Shown here one piece after another: positions 1-12,831 of a DNA stretch of 64,000 nt. A program made the translations under genes and the position numbers. The DNA lies in the NCBI GenBank assembly GCA_009869945.1, contig WIXG01000232.1, positions 1 to 64,000 of the forward strand, in the 5' to 3' direction. Positions within the stretch are counted from its first letter, which is position 1. Each line of letters starts with the position of its first letter. The notes under the pieces were generated by a model. The model did not search any database and was not told the origin of the DNA. It saw only the letters and a list, made by a program, of their open reading frames with translations. The DNA is from Mesaphorura yosii. Taxonomy: Eukaryota; Arthropoda; Collembola; Poduromorpha; Tullbergiidae.

Positions 1-2586
1 ATGGCCGGTCGAAGTATGATTGGATCACAACATCAGGCAGGTTTCGCTGGCAAACAAGGAATGAGTAGCATGAGTGGAACTTCTGGAATGACATCTGGAA
101 TGCATGGAGCTCAATCGGCTGCACTCAATGCAGATTCTCTCAACGTTTCGAGTACTTTAGCAGGTGATTATTTTCGAGGTTTTTATTATTAATCGACGTG
201 TTGTAAATAATATTGGTTGGGTATAAATTATTATTGGTTTGGTATTTTACTTTTATATGTACCAGATGTTGGTAATCAGGAACTTTTTGGATCCTCTTTC
301 CAAGAATATTTCGGGAAGATCAGTTTGGATGAATCGTCCGCTCAGTTAAATGAAGTGTACTTCGAAGTTGAGCTGGATGCCTTTTTAAATGATGTTGGAT
401 TTGGTGTTGGCCTTTTTGATATTTTGTTTAGAGGTATTCAAGTTGGCCAAAATTCAACTAGCATCTGCCACCGACGTGGGATCCGTGGAGGTAGTCAGCC
501 CTCTTTGTATACTGTTTGTGCTGCTGATGTAACTGGGGGATTTAGATCCACTACTTGGGACTGTGGGAGAGGGTACATCTTTGTGAGTTTCATTGGTCGC
601 TGTGTCCACATGTCGGCAAAAGATCTGCTGCATATGGACGCGGGAATACTGTATGGGCCGGGGAAAGGCTCACAGCGGTACCTTCCGGGGTATCCATCTT
701 GTTTTGAAGCATCTTCCTTCCGTGGTCATCCGTCTCAACCATGCAGTCATAATTCAATGGTGCCCTTTGGACGCGATGATCGCTTCTACGTGCTCTGCGG
801 GCAACCTCACGTGCCCGGTATGGACGGTGCACTTTTTAATAACTGAAATTGAAAATTTCAAATCTTCATTTCGTGTATGTCATTGCAGGTATTCTTTATC
901 AGTGCCCATTCGGCTACTTTTTCTCAACTATTGAATTGAAGTGTGTATCTGGTGTCGAATTGGGCCCTGCTACAAGTGTGTATTCGGAGGGAGTGCGAGT
1001 GGCCAGGGCATCACCGATGTTCCTCTTGCCAGAGTGCACCGCACCCGGGACGTTCGGCTACCCGGATTACAGGTTTTATTACACCTGTCATTTCACGCCA
1101 GGATCGTTGTCTCCAACGTATGAAAGAAGAGTTCATAGGTGCATGGTTGGTTTGTTCTATAATCCTACCAACGGAAATTGCACGCCTCCGTCGAGTTTCT
1201 TCGCACACAATGTACGTAGACTTGACATTTCGTGGATCTTGAACATTTCTGATTGACCTGATCTGAATCCAACTCTTTCCTTTTCAGTATAATTATTCCT
1301 GGAATGGGGTCAAGACTCAAATAGCATTCAAAAGCAACATGAACCTGCGTGCTGGACTTAGTGTACATGTTGAAAGCATTCCGTTCCATGTTCCGGTTTC
1401 TCCAAAAGCTGGAAAGTTTGCCGCAGTAGATATTCGGTTCTACTACACGACAATGAAGGGGGCGGTAGGGCGTTTGAGAACACAACTGTACATATGTCAC
1501 TCTGGGTTTTACTTCAGTCAAAGGGCGGGTCAATGTGTTCCAGCATTCGAGCACGAGTACATTCTCGCTGGTATCAGTTATGGGTCAGGCGTCGACGTGG
1601 CGTCATTAGCAGGCGTGAACTTGAAACACAAGGAGCTGCTGGCGGATGTGAGCACAAAACATGCTTGGCTGGCCAGACCTAATCTTGGACTTCCGACCAA
1701 TGCCATTCTAAGCAACCCTGGGCTGGTATTTGGAATTGTGGTGGCGCAAAATTCCCTTCCCTTCAACGTTGAGCCGTGTTTGGCAGTCGGCTATTTCGCA
1801 ATCCCTGACTACCGATTTTATTACACGTGCTTGACGAAGAGGCCATTTGGGCTAGAGGTTGGGGACAACAATCTTGGCTCAACTGGGAAAGAGAATCAAG
1901 AGGCCTCAATTGAATTGGCTGACGGTGAGGAGGAGTACATTCAAACGTTTTATCAATGCCCGACCGGCTTGTACTACAGCAATTTCTACGGCTTCTGCAT
2001 TGCCTCGCTGCTTCATCATGTGACTGGAGCCGAGAAATACGACATGTACAGCTGGCGAAAGAACTCGTTGAAGGATGCCAGCCATGACGCTTCGGGTGGG
2101 CTGGAATGGGACCTCAACAATATCCCTTGGGTCACGGCTCCTTGCAGCCACGACGGCAAGTTTGGGGTTCGAGACCCAAGGTACTACTACGCTTGCCGTG
2201 GAGCCAAGACACAACTTTACATCTGCCCATCGAACACGTACTTCAGCGCTCAAAGTGGGCAGTGCGAGACTCTGGCGCATTGCAACTGCTGGAGCCAAGT
2301 TGGTTACGCCAGAGATCCGAATCCAAAACTCAGGCCAACGGGCTTCGGCACCGGGATGGACATTGACATTTACCTGGACCGATCTTATGAGCAAGTGCTT
2401 AGAAAACTTGTATTCGCGCTGACGATGCGGGCAACACGGCAGGGACAAAGTCGTGCCCACGAACTATCCCTTGTCCCAAGGCTCATTTGGTTCTGGAAGG
2501 ACATGGAAAAACAACGCACGCTGCATTATCCGCGGACTGCAAACGTTCCAAATCCAGTTGGATCTCAGCGGAGTCGAATGGGATAG
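1..2586 (+). CDS. secreted protein with six peritrophin (CBM14)-like repeats, 5' partial
   Basis: Four exons are visible: 1-163, 266-817, 889-1211 and 1288-2586. All junctions are GT-AG and keep one frame. After a Ser/Gly/Met-rich start come about six repeats of the form C-x15-C-xn-C-x12-C. Most contain the core D-x-R-F/Y-Y-Y-x-C, for example FGYPDYRFYYTC and FGVRDPRYYYAC, and a second half such as YICPSNTYFSAQSGQC. This is the scaffold of CBM14 peritrophin-A chitin-binding domains, but the cysteine normally preceding the S/R-x-Y-Y segment is replaced. The third repeat has also lost other cysteines. Chitin or extracellular-matrix binding is inferred from the family. No signal peptide is seen because the 5' end lies outside the window. 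The last 80 residues, from about 2350, show no domain and their frame is less certain. A poly(A) signal lies at about 2759. Confidence 0.7.
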
Positions 2587-2788
2587 CAAAAGCATAGTAT
2601 TCTTAGCGGAGTTCAATGTAACGTTAGTTCTTAACTTTTAGTATAATAATGCGTTTTCTATTTTTTATTAGAACAAATTTTAAGATTTAAGTTATAAGTA
2701 TAAGTTATAATCAATTAGGTAGGTTTAGTTATTTTCTAGTCTCCTTTTTATGAAATTCAATAAATACAAAATTCGCTAAAAAGTCTCT

Positions 2789-3263
2789 TTAACTCTTCAT
2801 CTTTAACGGGACTGGATTACTTCCATGTACCTTCTGGGTCCAAAACTGTGACACGATGAGGCCAAACCCTACCAAAATGCTGAGGACGAGGATAATGATC
2901 AGAATGACCCGCCAGATGAAGAGGTAGTCGTAAGCCTGAATTACAAAAGCGACCAACGATTAAAAATACATACAAAGCCGGCAGCTCAGGCAGGCAAGGC
3001 TGTGTGGGCATTCTGGCCGCAATTCTTACCACGAGTCGCTGCGAAGCATCGTAATCAGGCGTCGTTGTCGTAATGATGCTGAATCCACCATCTTTTGATG
3101 CCGTCGGCAGCAAGACCAGGATCAGAGTAAGCACCGCCGAGAAAATGGCCACAATTGTGCGGTTTCTTGAGTGTTGCGGCGACGAGTCGGGGAACAGAAC
3201 CCACAGTAGTGCTGTTGAGGTCCATAGAATCAGCAGCAGGATCACACCAGCGCCTAAAATCAT
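2789..3263 (-). CDS. TMEM218: TMEM218-like ciliary transition-zone membrane protein
   Basis: There are two coding exons. The first runs from the ATG at 3263 to a donor near 3030. The second runs from about 2939 to the TAA at 2789. The start MILGAGVILLLILW matches the length and hydrophobic N-terminus of TMEM218. Three membrane segments follow: the N-terminal one, NRTIVAIFSAVLTLILVLLP, and YLFIWRVILIIILVLSIL. The sequence between them carries the family's short polar loop after LLP. The protein is about 125 residues, close to the roughly 115 of vertebrate TMEM218. In vertebrates TMEM218 belongs to the transition-zone network at the base of cilia. The gene is tail to tail with the chitin-binding gene, and its stop lies only about 30 bp beyond that gene's poly(A) signal. 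An open frame continues upstream of the ATG, but only through a GTG codon. Confidence 0.65.
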
Positions 3264-4190
3264 GGTGGGTATATGCCTGACCTGGGACACGGACAGTAAA
3301 TTACAGCCAAATTAGTAAGAAACCCATCTCGGCTAAGTACTGGAAATTACTGTCGAATGTTATGAAACCGTGTTATGGTTTTACTTCCTTACGAATTACG
3401 ATGCATGTTCTGAATCTGAGATTCCGTGTTCACGGTTCCGTTACCGGGGATTCGGGCTCACAACATTGCATAGGACCGGATCCTCTTCATTTGACTTTCA
3501 TTCATACAACACGCATGCGAGATCTGACAATGCACGCGTAGAAGAAAAACCGGAGAAGCAGCATTGCATTGGGTCTAAAGTGAATTATTCACATGGCAGA
3601 TTGGCAGACGGGTTGAAACTTAGTAATCTTAAATGCGACCTGCTACTGGGAAACTTCATAATTCTCTCGATTATTAATGTATTCAGCAAGTATTGGTACA
3701 TTACACATGACTGCTGATATAATGAGCACTTATTAAGCGTCCTCTTGAATAAAAAGGAAGCTTACTTGGTCATTACTCATTAAGTTTAGTACATGCCATC
3801 GCTGCACAAGTCGTACTACAGTTACAATGTCGAGGGCAAATTAATTATGGGTCTCCAGTCATCAGTCTCGATAAATCTCATGAGGAACTACAAGTTAAAT
3901 TAATCACTTGACACTCGAGACTTGCGTCATTATTCTCATCATGATAATCCGCACGCAGCAGATGTGATGTGATGAGTACGGTATTAGTTATAATCACTCA
4001 TTTGAAGATTGGTAGCTCTGAATTTGTTAAGAAGACTCGTCTATGTCTCATATTAACTGGTGAAACCACAACCGCAATCATTTGCGTGCTTTTTCTTTGA
4101 TCTGTGCCCAGTGTCTTATTTACAGCACCGGCTTCGTAGAACTGCGACTGGGAGAGTTTTTTGGAGTCAAATCGGAATTGGACAATAACA
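3264..4190. other. intergenic, no gene seen
   Basis: This stretch separates the divergently oriented TMEM218-like gene and the first SLC22 gene, so it should hold both promoters. A 115-codon open frame on the plus strand (3370-3717) has no recognisable domain and no splice context, and I do not call it a gene. No clear TATA box was seen. Confidence 0.5.
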
Positions 4191-6756
4191 ATGGGAGAGG
4201 CAGAAGAAGATGAGCCAGAGATGCCAGAGAAGAAGCTGGAGGGATTCGATCGGGTATTTCCACTCATTGGCGGTCACCATCGGTATCAATGGCTCCTTTG
4301 CGTCGCGACCTCATTGATGGTAACCCCGCAAGATCAACAAGTATCTTTTGCTTTCACCGCCAATTAACTCTCTACTCAGGGAATTACTGCATTTCATCAC
4401 ATGGGCTACGCATTTCTTGGAGCCGTGCCAAATCACTGGTGCAAGGTTGACGCGCTTTCCGATGTGGGCTGGACCGCAGAACAAATTAGAAACATTTCCA
4501 TTCCAAAATATACAACACTGACAGGGTAAAATAGATCGTTCGTCTTTGTTTGTCGGAGAATCAATTTCAATGATCATATGATCGGTATGATTGTGGCAGG
4601 GAATTGGAGTATGACTCATGTAAATACTACGACTTGAACTACGACTTTATAAAATCGGAACCAAGTTACGAGGACGCGTACGCGAACATTGATTACTTCA
4701 TGGCTGAGACGAGGCTGTGCTCCGAGTGGGTGTACGACACTAGTATTTATGAATCGACTACAGTGACTCAGGTTAGAGATTAATATGCCTTTCCATGGGT
4801 TCTTTTCTTGATTGACTGCAATTTATTGAATGTAATTACAGTTTAACTTGGTTTGCGGGCGTAAGTACCTGGTGGGAACAATTCAGGCGACTTACATGGG
4901 CGGTGTCTTTGTCGGGAGCTTGCTATTGGGAGTGTTGTCCGATCGGTAACATGATTTTCATTCATTCGTTAAACAAATGAACCGATACTAGTAATACAAT
5001 TTCTTCCTGGGTTCAGATTGTTGGGGAGACGCGGATGCATCTTAGTTTCCTGTGTCCTGATAATTTTTGCTGGTTTTGGAGCTGTAATTGCCCCTACCTA
5101 TGCCGTCTTTGTCCTCTTCCGGTTCATCATCGCAATCGGAGTTGCAGGCTTGTTTCAGAATTCATTCACGATATGTGAGAGAGCCTAAGAATTCGTATTG
5201 AGCACATGCCACCATTTGATCTTGCTTCTTTCTTTTCAAAGTGACTGAATTTTGCGACGCCTCGTCCCGTGCTGCATTTGGTTTCATGCAGTGGCTTCCG
5301 TTTTCACTTTTTTACATGGCGATGGCACTGTACGCGTACCTCTTCCGGGACTGGAGGACTCTCCAGTTCGCGTTCTCCGCGTCGACTCTTATCCTGGTCG
5401 GTTTCTTCTGGTAAGCAGTAAATATCTGAATTTTACCTACTCAACAATGCTCTGCTGAAGATTGATGCCCGTCTTTCAGGATTTTGCCGGAGTCGTCTCG
5501 CTGGTTGGCTTCCAAGAATCGAGAAGAGGAAGCGATCAAGATGCTGGAACGCATTGCAAAGATAAACGGACGCCCAGTGCCAGCGAGAGAAGAACTGGTC
5601 ACCATTTTGGCTTCGTGCCGAGACAAAACAATTAGCCAGGAAGAAGAGAAACCTAAGCTTCCGCTATCGTCTCGAGTAGTTACGGAGTTCAAACTAATGT
5701 GCAAAAATTATGCCAACTTGGTGAGGACACCCGAATTAAGGCGGCGTTCACTAATTGTGTGGTTCCTCTTTATGTCGGTCACTTTGGTTTACTACGGAAT
5801 CTCATTTGCGTCGCCTTCATTGTCTAACGACCCTTTTCTAATTGTATTCTTGGGGTACGAATAATTAATGCTGACTCTTCGGGCTGGCCAGTTGGTTTGA
5901 CTGTTGATCTTATTTTAGAGGCCTCGTGGAGTTTCCTGGTTACATTGGTGCAATCCCACTGGCTCAAAAATGGGGAAGGTAATAATAAAATCAACCAAGT
6001 GACTGCTGACGCTGACATCTTGCAAATACGGTGTAGCCTTTTATTCTAATCCATACCTTATTGGTTTGTTGACACAGGAAGCCGGCAACCGTCTCGACGT
6101 TTCTTATATCTGGCCTTTCCTGTGCAGCGATCGGTTTCATTCCAAAAGGTAAACGTAAACCTGATGGTGCCTAGACTTTCTAGAACATGTATGTTGGTGC
6201 CTGACTTATGAAATGCGTTTTTAGAGCTGATATGGCTGCGTGTAATTTTCTCGATGCTGGGAAAACTCTTCATTACGATAGCATTCTCTGTGGTGTATTT
6301 GCTTGGGGCTGAACTGTACCCGACGTCGGAACGCGCGACAGCTCTCGGTTCAGCAGCCCTGATGGGACGTGCTGGCTCAATCGCTGCGCCTTACATCGTA
6401 CTAATGGTATGAGTGCCGATTTTTCACCTGTATGAAGTGCAGGCTTCACATGTCTTTCTTTCACCACGACTTCTTAACTCCAGAAATCCATTTACGCGGA
6501 CTTGCCGACCGTAATCTTCGCTATCGCCTCTCTGTTTGCTGGCGCTGTCGCTTTGCTGTTACCCGAAACGAAGGACTTGGAGATGCTGGAGCATGTTGAC
6601 GAAGTGGAAGAAGTCGCGGCACGAATCCGATCAGCCAGTCAGCACGCAGACGCCATAAAGGCTGCGCTTAAGAATTCTGAGCTGCGGAAAGGCAGTATCA
6701 AACTAAACGAACTTGGGAGCAAAGAGAGTAACGTGAACGGTGATACGCTGGCTTGA
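4191..6756 (+). CDS. SLC22 family organic-ion transporter, tandem copy 1
   Basis: Eleven exons were assembled: 4191-4319, 4380-4525, 4600-4771, 4842-4945, 5017-5174, 5242-5410, 5480-5854, 5919-5978, 6078-6148, 6225-6406 and 6484-6756. They give 612 residues. The layout is that of a 12-helix major facilitator: a short N-terminus, TM1, a large extracellular loop with several cysteines (about residues 55-150), and the motif-A segment GVLSDR-LLGRRGC after TM2. ILPESSRWL begins the cytoplasmic loop after TM6, and ELYPTSERA and LLPETKD lie near the C-terminus. These are hallmarks of SLC22 (organic cation, anion or carnitine transporters). The substrate cannot be told from sequence. An acidic N-terminus (MGEAEEDEPEMPEKK) precedes the block EGFDRVFPLIGGHHRYQW, which is shared with the two neighbouring copies. 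Confidence 0.9.
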
Positions 6757-7044
6757 CACACGCAAACTCATACGAAAGACCACCAGTGTCCGCTAGTCCG
6801 CATAGCTGATTGGTTAGCTCGATACTCATGTAATAAATGATCACACGAACACATTGCATCATTAGTTACATCATATCTTAATAAACATTTGACAACATAA
6901 TGGGTTCAGCTTCAACAGCGATGATCGAGATGCAGAATAAAAGGCTGCCTGCCCTCTTGACAAACAACTCTCATTCCGCGTCACATTCACATCTGGCTCG
7001 CCGCTCACGATCGCGGCTCAGTCCACCTTCAGTTCAAGTTTAAC

Positions 7045-9584
7045 ATGCCTACGGCGACGGTGACACAGGCCGATTCACTCCGGGGGCATGACTCTGTGCA
7101 ACTGGAGGGCTTCGACCGCGTGTTCCCGCTGATTGGAGGCCGCGGTCGCTATCAGTGGATGCTCCTCGCCATAACTTCTTTGGGGGTAAGTTCAGTTAGC
7201 ACATGAAGCCTGTACGTCGGAGGAATTTGTGTTGCTATTTGGCAGGGAATTCAAGCATTTCATTTGATGGGTTACTCGTTCCTCGGCGCAATTCCTGACC
7301 ACTGGTGCGATTTGAAGGAATTGTCAGGCACAGACTGGACTCCCGAACAGATTAAGAATTTTTCAATTCCTGCTTACACTAAGGCAAATGGGTACGTATG
7401 CGAATGCGAATGTGTGTCCGTGCGTGTGCGTGGCCAACAGCTACTAATGCTTGTAATCTTTGTAACTATCTGTAACTCCGAACTTTGCTGACGCAGAGTG
7501 GTCGAGTACGACCAATGCTCGTACTACGACTTGAACTACGATCTCATCAAAGAATCTGGATTAAGCTACAAAGATGCGCACAAGAACATCGATTTCAAGA
7601 CCGCCACGACGAAGCCCTGCTCCACGTGGGTGTTCGATAAGAGCATTTATTCTTCGACTATTGTGACTGAGGTGAGACTCCTGATTTTGCAATTGACACT
7701 GGGATTGGATATTCGAAGTCAATCAACAGGTCATAAATTGCAACTGGCTTTGTTCATGCTTGCAGTTCAATTTGGTTTGTGGTCGCAAATACCTCGCCGC
7801 AACAATCCAAGCCACTTTCATGGCCGGTTACTTTGTCGGCAGTTTGCTCGGAGCTTTCAGCGATCGGTAACCAGAATCGGAACCCGACTTTCCACTGCCG
7901 ACTCCACTTATTAACTTGACATGATGTCTTGATGCAGGGTTCTTGGAAGGCGAGGATGTATTTTGCTCGGAGTGACTCTGATCATTGTGGGCGGTTTCGG
8001 ATCTGCATTTGCCTGGTCTTACTCCGTGTTTCTTCTCTTCCGATTCATGATCGCAATTGGTGCGGCCGGCTCCTTTCAGAATAGATTCACGATATGTAAG
8101 TTTTCCCTGTGCTGATTGCTAATAATTCAGCGATCAACTATGTATCATCTCCCTTTAAGTGATGGAGTATTGTGACGCGCACTCGCGTGCAGCCTTCGGA
8201 TTTATGCAGTCCGGCCCGTACTGCTTCTTTTACATGATCATGGCCCTGTATGGATATCTGCTCCGTGACTGGCACTCGCTCCAGCTCGCATTTTCGGTGT
8301 CCACGCTCGTGTTGGTGTCCTACTTCTGGTTCGTGAGCTGCTGCCTCAATCGCGTATTATTCGCCTAATTAAATGTATATCCTTCGAAGGATGCTGCCCG
8401 AATCTTCAAGATGGCTGGTGTCTAAGGACCGAGAAGATGAAGCAGTCACAATCCTAGAAAGAATTGCAAAAACAAACAAGCGTCCTTCGCCCGATCGAGC
8501 GGAGTTGGAGACCATTTTGGACTCATGCAAGGACAAAGCGGGGGCATTGGAAAAGGAGGATACTGCCCAGCAGCGGAGCGAAATCTCTTGGGCAAGGCGG
8601 ACTTGGGCTGGTTTCCAGCTTATAGTCAAGAATTACTCGCATTTAGTGAGGACGCAGGAACTGCGCCGCCGGACTCTGATTATCTGGACTCTTTACGTCT
8701 CCGTCAGTTTGGTGTACTACGGAATTTCGTTTGCGTCGCCCGCGCTGTCAAGCGATCCATTCATAGTCGTGTTCTTCAAGTGAGAATTGACCACTCGTCA
8801 TAAATTTCGTGATCTTATATGTTTTATTCTATAGCGGACTGGTTGAGTTTCCGGCTTACATGGGAGCGATTCCAATGGCCACAAAGTGGGGCAGGTAATG
8901 TGATGCCAGCTCGTGGCCTCGAGCTAATTAGTTCAAGATTATTAAAGCTTTCTTTGGTGAAGGAAGCCGACTGTCGCCTCCAGTTTTCTGATCTCCGGGT
9001 CCGCCTGCGTTGCCATCAGCTTGCTCCCAAGTGGTAAATTCTCATTCGGTCTTCTTAATACTGGTAAATTTGCTCGCAAATTCCTGAAACGACAGTTTTC
9101 GATTAACTACCAATCAGAATTCCGTGGGCTACGGATTTTCCTTGCAATGCTTGGCAAATTGTTCATTTCGGGGTGCTTCGCGGTCATTTCGCTTGTTGCG
9201 ACCGAACTCTATCCGACGTCAGCTCGAGCCACTGGATTCGGAGCCGCAGCTCTCGTAGGACGCATTGGGTCCATAACTGCGCCGTACATAGCTATCGTGG
9301 TATGTGATACAGTGAACCGAAGTTGTACTTAATTATGAGATACGCTTACGTGATCGTGACTATTTGTGACGTCGCACTAGAAGTCAGTCTATACGGATCT
9401 CCCCACACTGATCTTCGCTATCTCAGCGCTGTTGGCAGGGATCGTCGCGTTAATGCTGCCGGAAACAAAAGACGCGGACCTACTTGAACACGTTAATGCG
9501 GTGGAGGCAGTGGCAGCCAAGCACTACCACTCTCCTCATGGACGAATCAGTGGGGAGAAAGGAGATGAAGACGATAAAGATTAA
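7045..9584 (+). CDS. SLC22 family organic-ion transporter, tandem copy 2
   Basis: This gene has the same exon order and intron phases as the copy upstream, with the ATG at 7045 and the stop at 9582-9584. Recognisable blocks are EGFDRVFPLIGGRGRYQW, the Cys-rich extracellular loop (CDLKELSGTDWTPEQIKNFS and on), SDR-VLGRRGCILLG, MLPESSRWLVSKDREDEA, ELYPTSARATGFG and MLPETKDADLLEHV. The frame is intact, with about 600 residues and twelve predicted helices. The C-terminal tail is shorter than in the other two copies and ends in an acidic cluster (GDEDDKD). It differs most from the group within the first two exons and in the N-terminus MPTATVTQADSLRG. A TATA-like AATAAAAGG at about 6936 lies some 110 bp upstream. 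Function by family: uptake or exchange of small organic ions across the plasma membrane. Confidence 0.9.
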
Positions 9585-10042
9585 TTTCCCTTTTGTAATA
9601 GTTGCGGCACGACACCAGGCGACCGACAGGCACCACGAACTTGCGACGAGCAATTCGCAAAATGAAGTTTATTGATAGTGGACATCTAGAAAGAAGTCGG
9701 ATAAAGTTACTGCTTAATTTAGCGATGTAATTTGGTGCTCTGATGCCTTGCTTTCGTTGTTGAATAAATGATCAGGATTATTGAACTTAATTATGTCGTA
9801 AATGATTCCACTACTTTAAAGTACTTAACAACAGAATCGACGAAGGTCGAGTCAACATCTGTTGAGTAATTTTCTAATCCACGCAACAGATGGACGACCA
9901 TCTCGAATGATTACGCAACTTAACTCGCGTACCCTTTAGAGCATCAAGATTCAGCTGATCACAATAGATCACAAAAGTATTGCTTCAGGCGCCATTCTTT
10001 CATTCCGTTTTAAAGTTCAATTGTCTGGAGTGCGATTGCAAG
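9585..10042. other. spacer between SLC22 copies 2 and 3
   Basis: This holds the 3' UTR of copy 2, with an AATAAA at about 9762, and the upstream region of copy 3. No other gene was seen. No obvious TATA box precedes copy 3. Confidence 0.5.
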
Positions 10043-12597
10043 ATGACCGAATCCGAATCCGAGACGAAGCAACCGGAAGGGTTTGATCGTGTGTTTCCAC
10101 TAATTGGAGGCCACCACCGCTATCAATGGTTCCTGCTGGCAATAGTTTCACTGGGAGTAAGTATTTCTCATATCAATTAAAGGCTTAAAAGTCGAAATTG
10201 TCTTAGACTTGTATTTCTTTCGATGAACACAGGGCGTAAATGCCTTGAATCACATGGGCTACACATTTCTTGCCGCCGTGCCAGATCACTGGTGTAAAAT
10301 CGATGTCGAAGAGCTCTCGGACACGGGCTGGACTCCCGAGCAAATTAAGAACCTTTCCATACCGACGTACACAGCACTGACCGGGTAAGGCCATATATGG
10401 GCGATACACTGAAGTGATTTGTTATCATTGCTAAATCGGCCACGGTATGCAGACACACGCGCTATGACCAGTGCTCACACTTCGACCTGAACTTCCACGC
10501 TCTTCGAACAGCGCCAAGTTTCGACGAAGCGTACGCAAACATTGACTTCGCGAGCGCTGAGAAGGTTGAGTGTTCCGAATGGGTTTACGATAAGAGTATT
10601 TACCAGTCCACTCTCGTGACAGAGGTGAGACTCAAAACACAATGACTAATTAACCCAACACGACATTGTTGTACTGACTGTGATTTTTTAGTTCAACCTA
10701 GTTTGTGGCAGGAAACACTTGACAGCAGCAATTCAAGGGACATACATGGCCGGAGTCTTCGTAGGGAGTTTCGTGCTGGGCGCCCTGTCCGATCGGTAAT
10801 CGCAATCGCATGCACAATTTGGAGCCCAAAATGCCAAACAGGCCAGAGATTCCAAACGAATTGTGAATTAAACTGTAACCTTCTCATTTTTTAGAGTGTT
10901 GGGGCGACGCGGATGTATTCTTCTTGCCTGTGTCCTCGTCATAAGTGGAACATTTTTCGCATGGCTCGCTCCTTCCTACTCCATCTTTATTCTTTGTCGT
11001 TTCTTCCTTGCAATAGGCTCTGCTGGTCTGTTTCAGAGCAGGCTAACAATTTGTACGGTACCTGAGCTTTTACATTTTCAGTGTGCTTTATCGAACTGCG
11101 ATTTGATTGGCGATATTTGTAGTGATGGAATACTGCGACGCTTCGTCGCGAGCAGCATTTGGGTTCATGCAGTGGGTTCCATTCAGTGTCGCGTACATGC
11201 TATTGGCGCTGTACGCGTATCTCATTCGAGACTGGAGAGACCTCCAACTGGCGTTCGCGGTATCCACTCTTGTGCTAGTCAGCTACTTTTGGTAGAAAGA
11301 AACTCCTCTCCACACAGTTACGTAGGCTCTGACTCTGGTCTTCTGCTGATCGTTTGCGTTTGCACATTGCAGGATCCTTCCTGAGTCCTCAAGATGGCTC
11401 GCTTCAAAGAACAGAGTTGGAGAAGCAATCAAGACTTTGGAAGGAATTGCACGCAGAAATGGACGTCCAATTCCACGTCGAGAGGAATTGATCGCGATTT
11501 TAGAATCGTGCAAGGACAAGAGTGGTAAGAATGACGAGGATCAATCAGCAACTTCAGTTTCAAGATCAGAGCAAGCGTGGATGGGGTTCAAGCGTTTCTG
11601 CTCCAACTACGTAAACCTTGTTAGGACGCCAGAATTAAGAAGACGGTCATTAATTCTCTGGGTTCTGTTCATCTCTGTCACACTGGTGTACTACGGCATC
11701 GCGTTTGATTCACCAACACTGTCCAGTGATCCCTTCTTAATTGTCTTCATCGGGTGAGCCAAGCGGACAACAGAATTTCAATTTCAAGGCCCCATCACTA
11801 AAGTGTTGGTTCGATTTCAGAGGACTGGTCGAGTTTCCGGGTTACATTGGCGCAATTCCATTGGCAAAGTGGGGACGGTAAGTTTAAAAACGAAAATACG
11901 TATCCATTTGTCAAATTTGCCATAAAATTATTACTTGTTTACTTTTCTACAGGAAACCTGCGACCGCCTTGACCTTTCTTGTGTCTGGATTTGCTTGTGT
12001 GGCCATCAGTCTTGTCCCGAATGGTATTAGGATTTAGCCTAGACCCCTTTTAAAAGTGTTAGAGCTAATCAAGTTGTCAATGTTTAGATCTTTTATGGCT
12101 ACGCGTCACTTTTGCGATGATCGGGAAAATGTTCATTACGGGTAGCTTCTCTGTGGTTTATCTCCTGGCCACCGAACTGTATCCCACCTCAGAACGGGCG
12201 ACGGGCGTCGCGGCGGCAGCCCTCATGGGTCGCTTTGGCTCCATAGCTGCGCCTTTTATCGCACTCATGGTACACTTTTAGACTTGCTATAAAACTATAG
12301 ACTAGAAATGCGCTCGTACTGACTTCTCATTCGATTTCTTCTTGGAACTTAAACCGTTTTCTACAGAAATCTTTCTACGCCGACCTGCCAACGGTGATAT
12401 TCGCCGCTGCGGCTTTCTTAGCCGGCACCGTCGCTTTCTTGCTTCCCGAAACGAAAGACTCCGAGATGGTTGAGCACATTGACAAAGTGGAGGAAGCTGC
12501 CGCCAGAACGCGATCGTCAAGCCAATGTGAGGACGGAATTAAGGATTCGTTCAGAAATCTAGGTTTACAGTTCCGAAAAGGAAGCGAAAGTAAATAG
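10043..12597 (+). CDS. SLC22 family organic-ion transporter, tandem copy 3
   Basis: The gene starts at ATG 10043 (MTESESETKQPEGFDRV) and stops at 12595-12597. Exon number and splice phases match copies 1 and 2. The blocks visible are FPLIGGHHRYQWFLLAI, SDRVLGRRGCILLACVLV, FCRFFLAIGSAGLFQS, VMEYCDASSRAAFGFMQWVPF, ILPESSRWLASKNRVGEA, GLVEFPGYIGAIPLAKWGR and ATELYPTSERATGVAAAAL. By eye it is closer to copy 1 than to copy 2, notably in the extracellular loop and the C-terminal tail. The frame is complete, so the gene looks functional. The stop lies about 235 bp from the stop of the convergent vWA gene. Confidence 0.9.
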
Positions 12598-12831
12598 GAG
12601 GGCCAAAATTAAAGGCAAGTCTAAAAGTGTGAACGAAAAAGAGCAGAACGCAGAGCCCAAGTGACGTGGGAAAGTAAACAAGGCAATTCATCTGGAATAT
12701 ATCAGCCTTGGAAAATGAATACAATGTCAACATCGGCACACTAATCTCCTTTCTTTCTTTCCTCATTATGTTTGTTCTGTTCATTTACATTTACTGGTCA
12801 AGAATTAATAACAAGTGCGTCAGCAGCAAGC

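Noticed and set aside
2453-2641. Alternative frame for the C-terminus of the six-repeat protein
   Set aside because: It would need an unseen splice; neither frame shows a domain, so the direct continuation was kept with low certainty.
3370-3717. 115-codon plus-strand open frame
   Set aside because: No recognisable domain, no splice sites in register, and it lies in a divergent promoter region.
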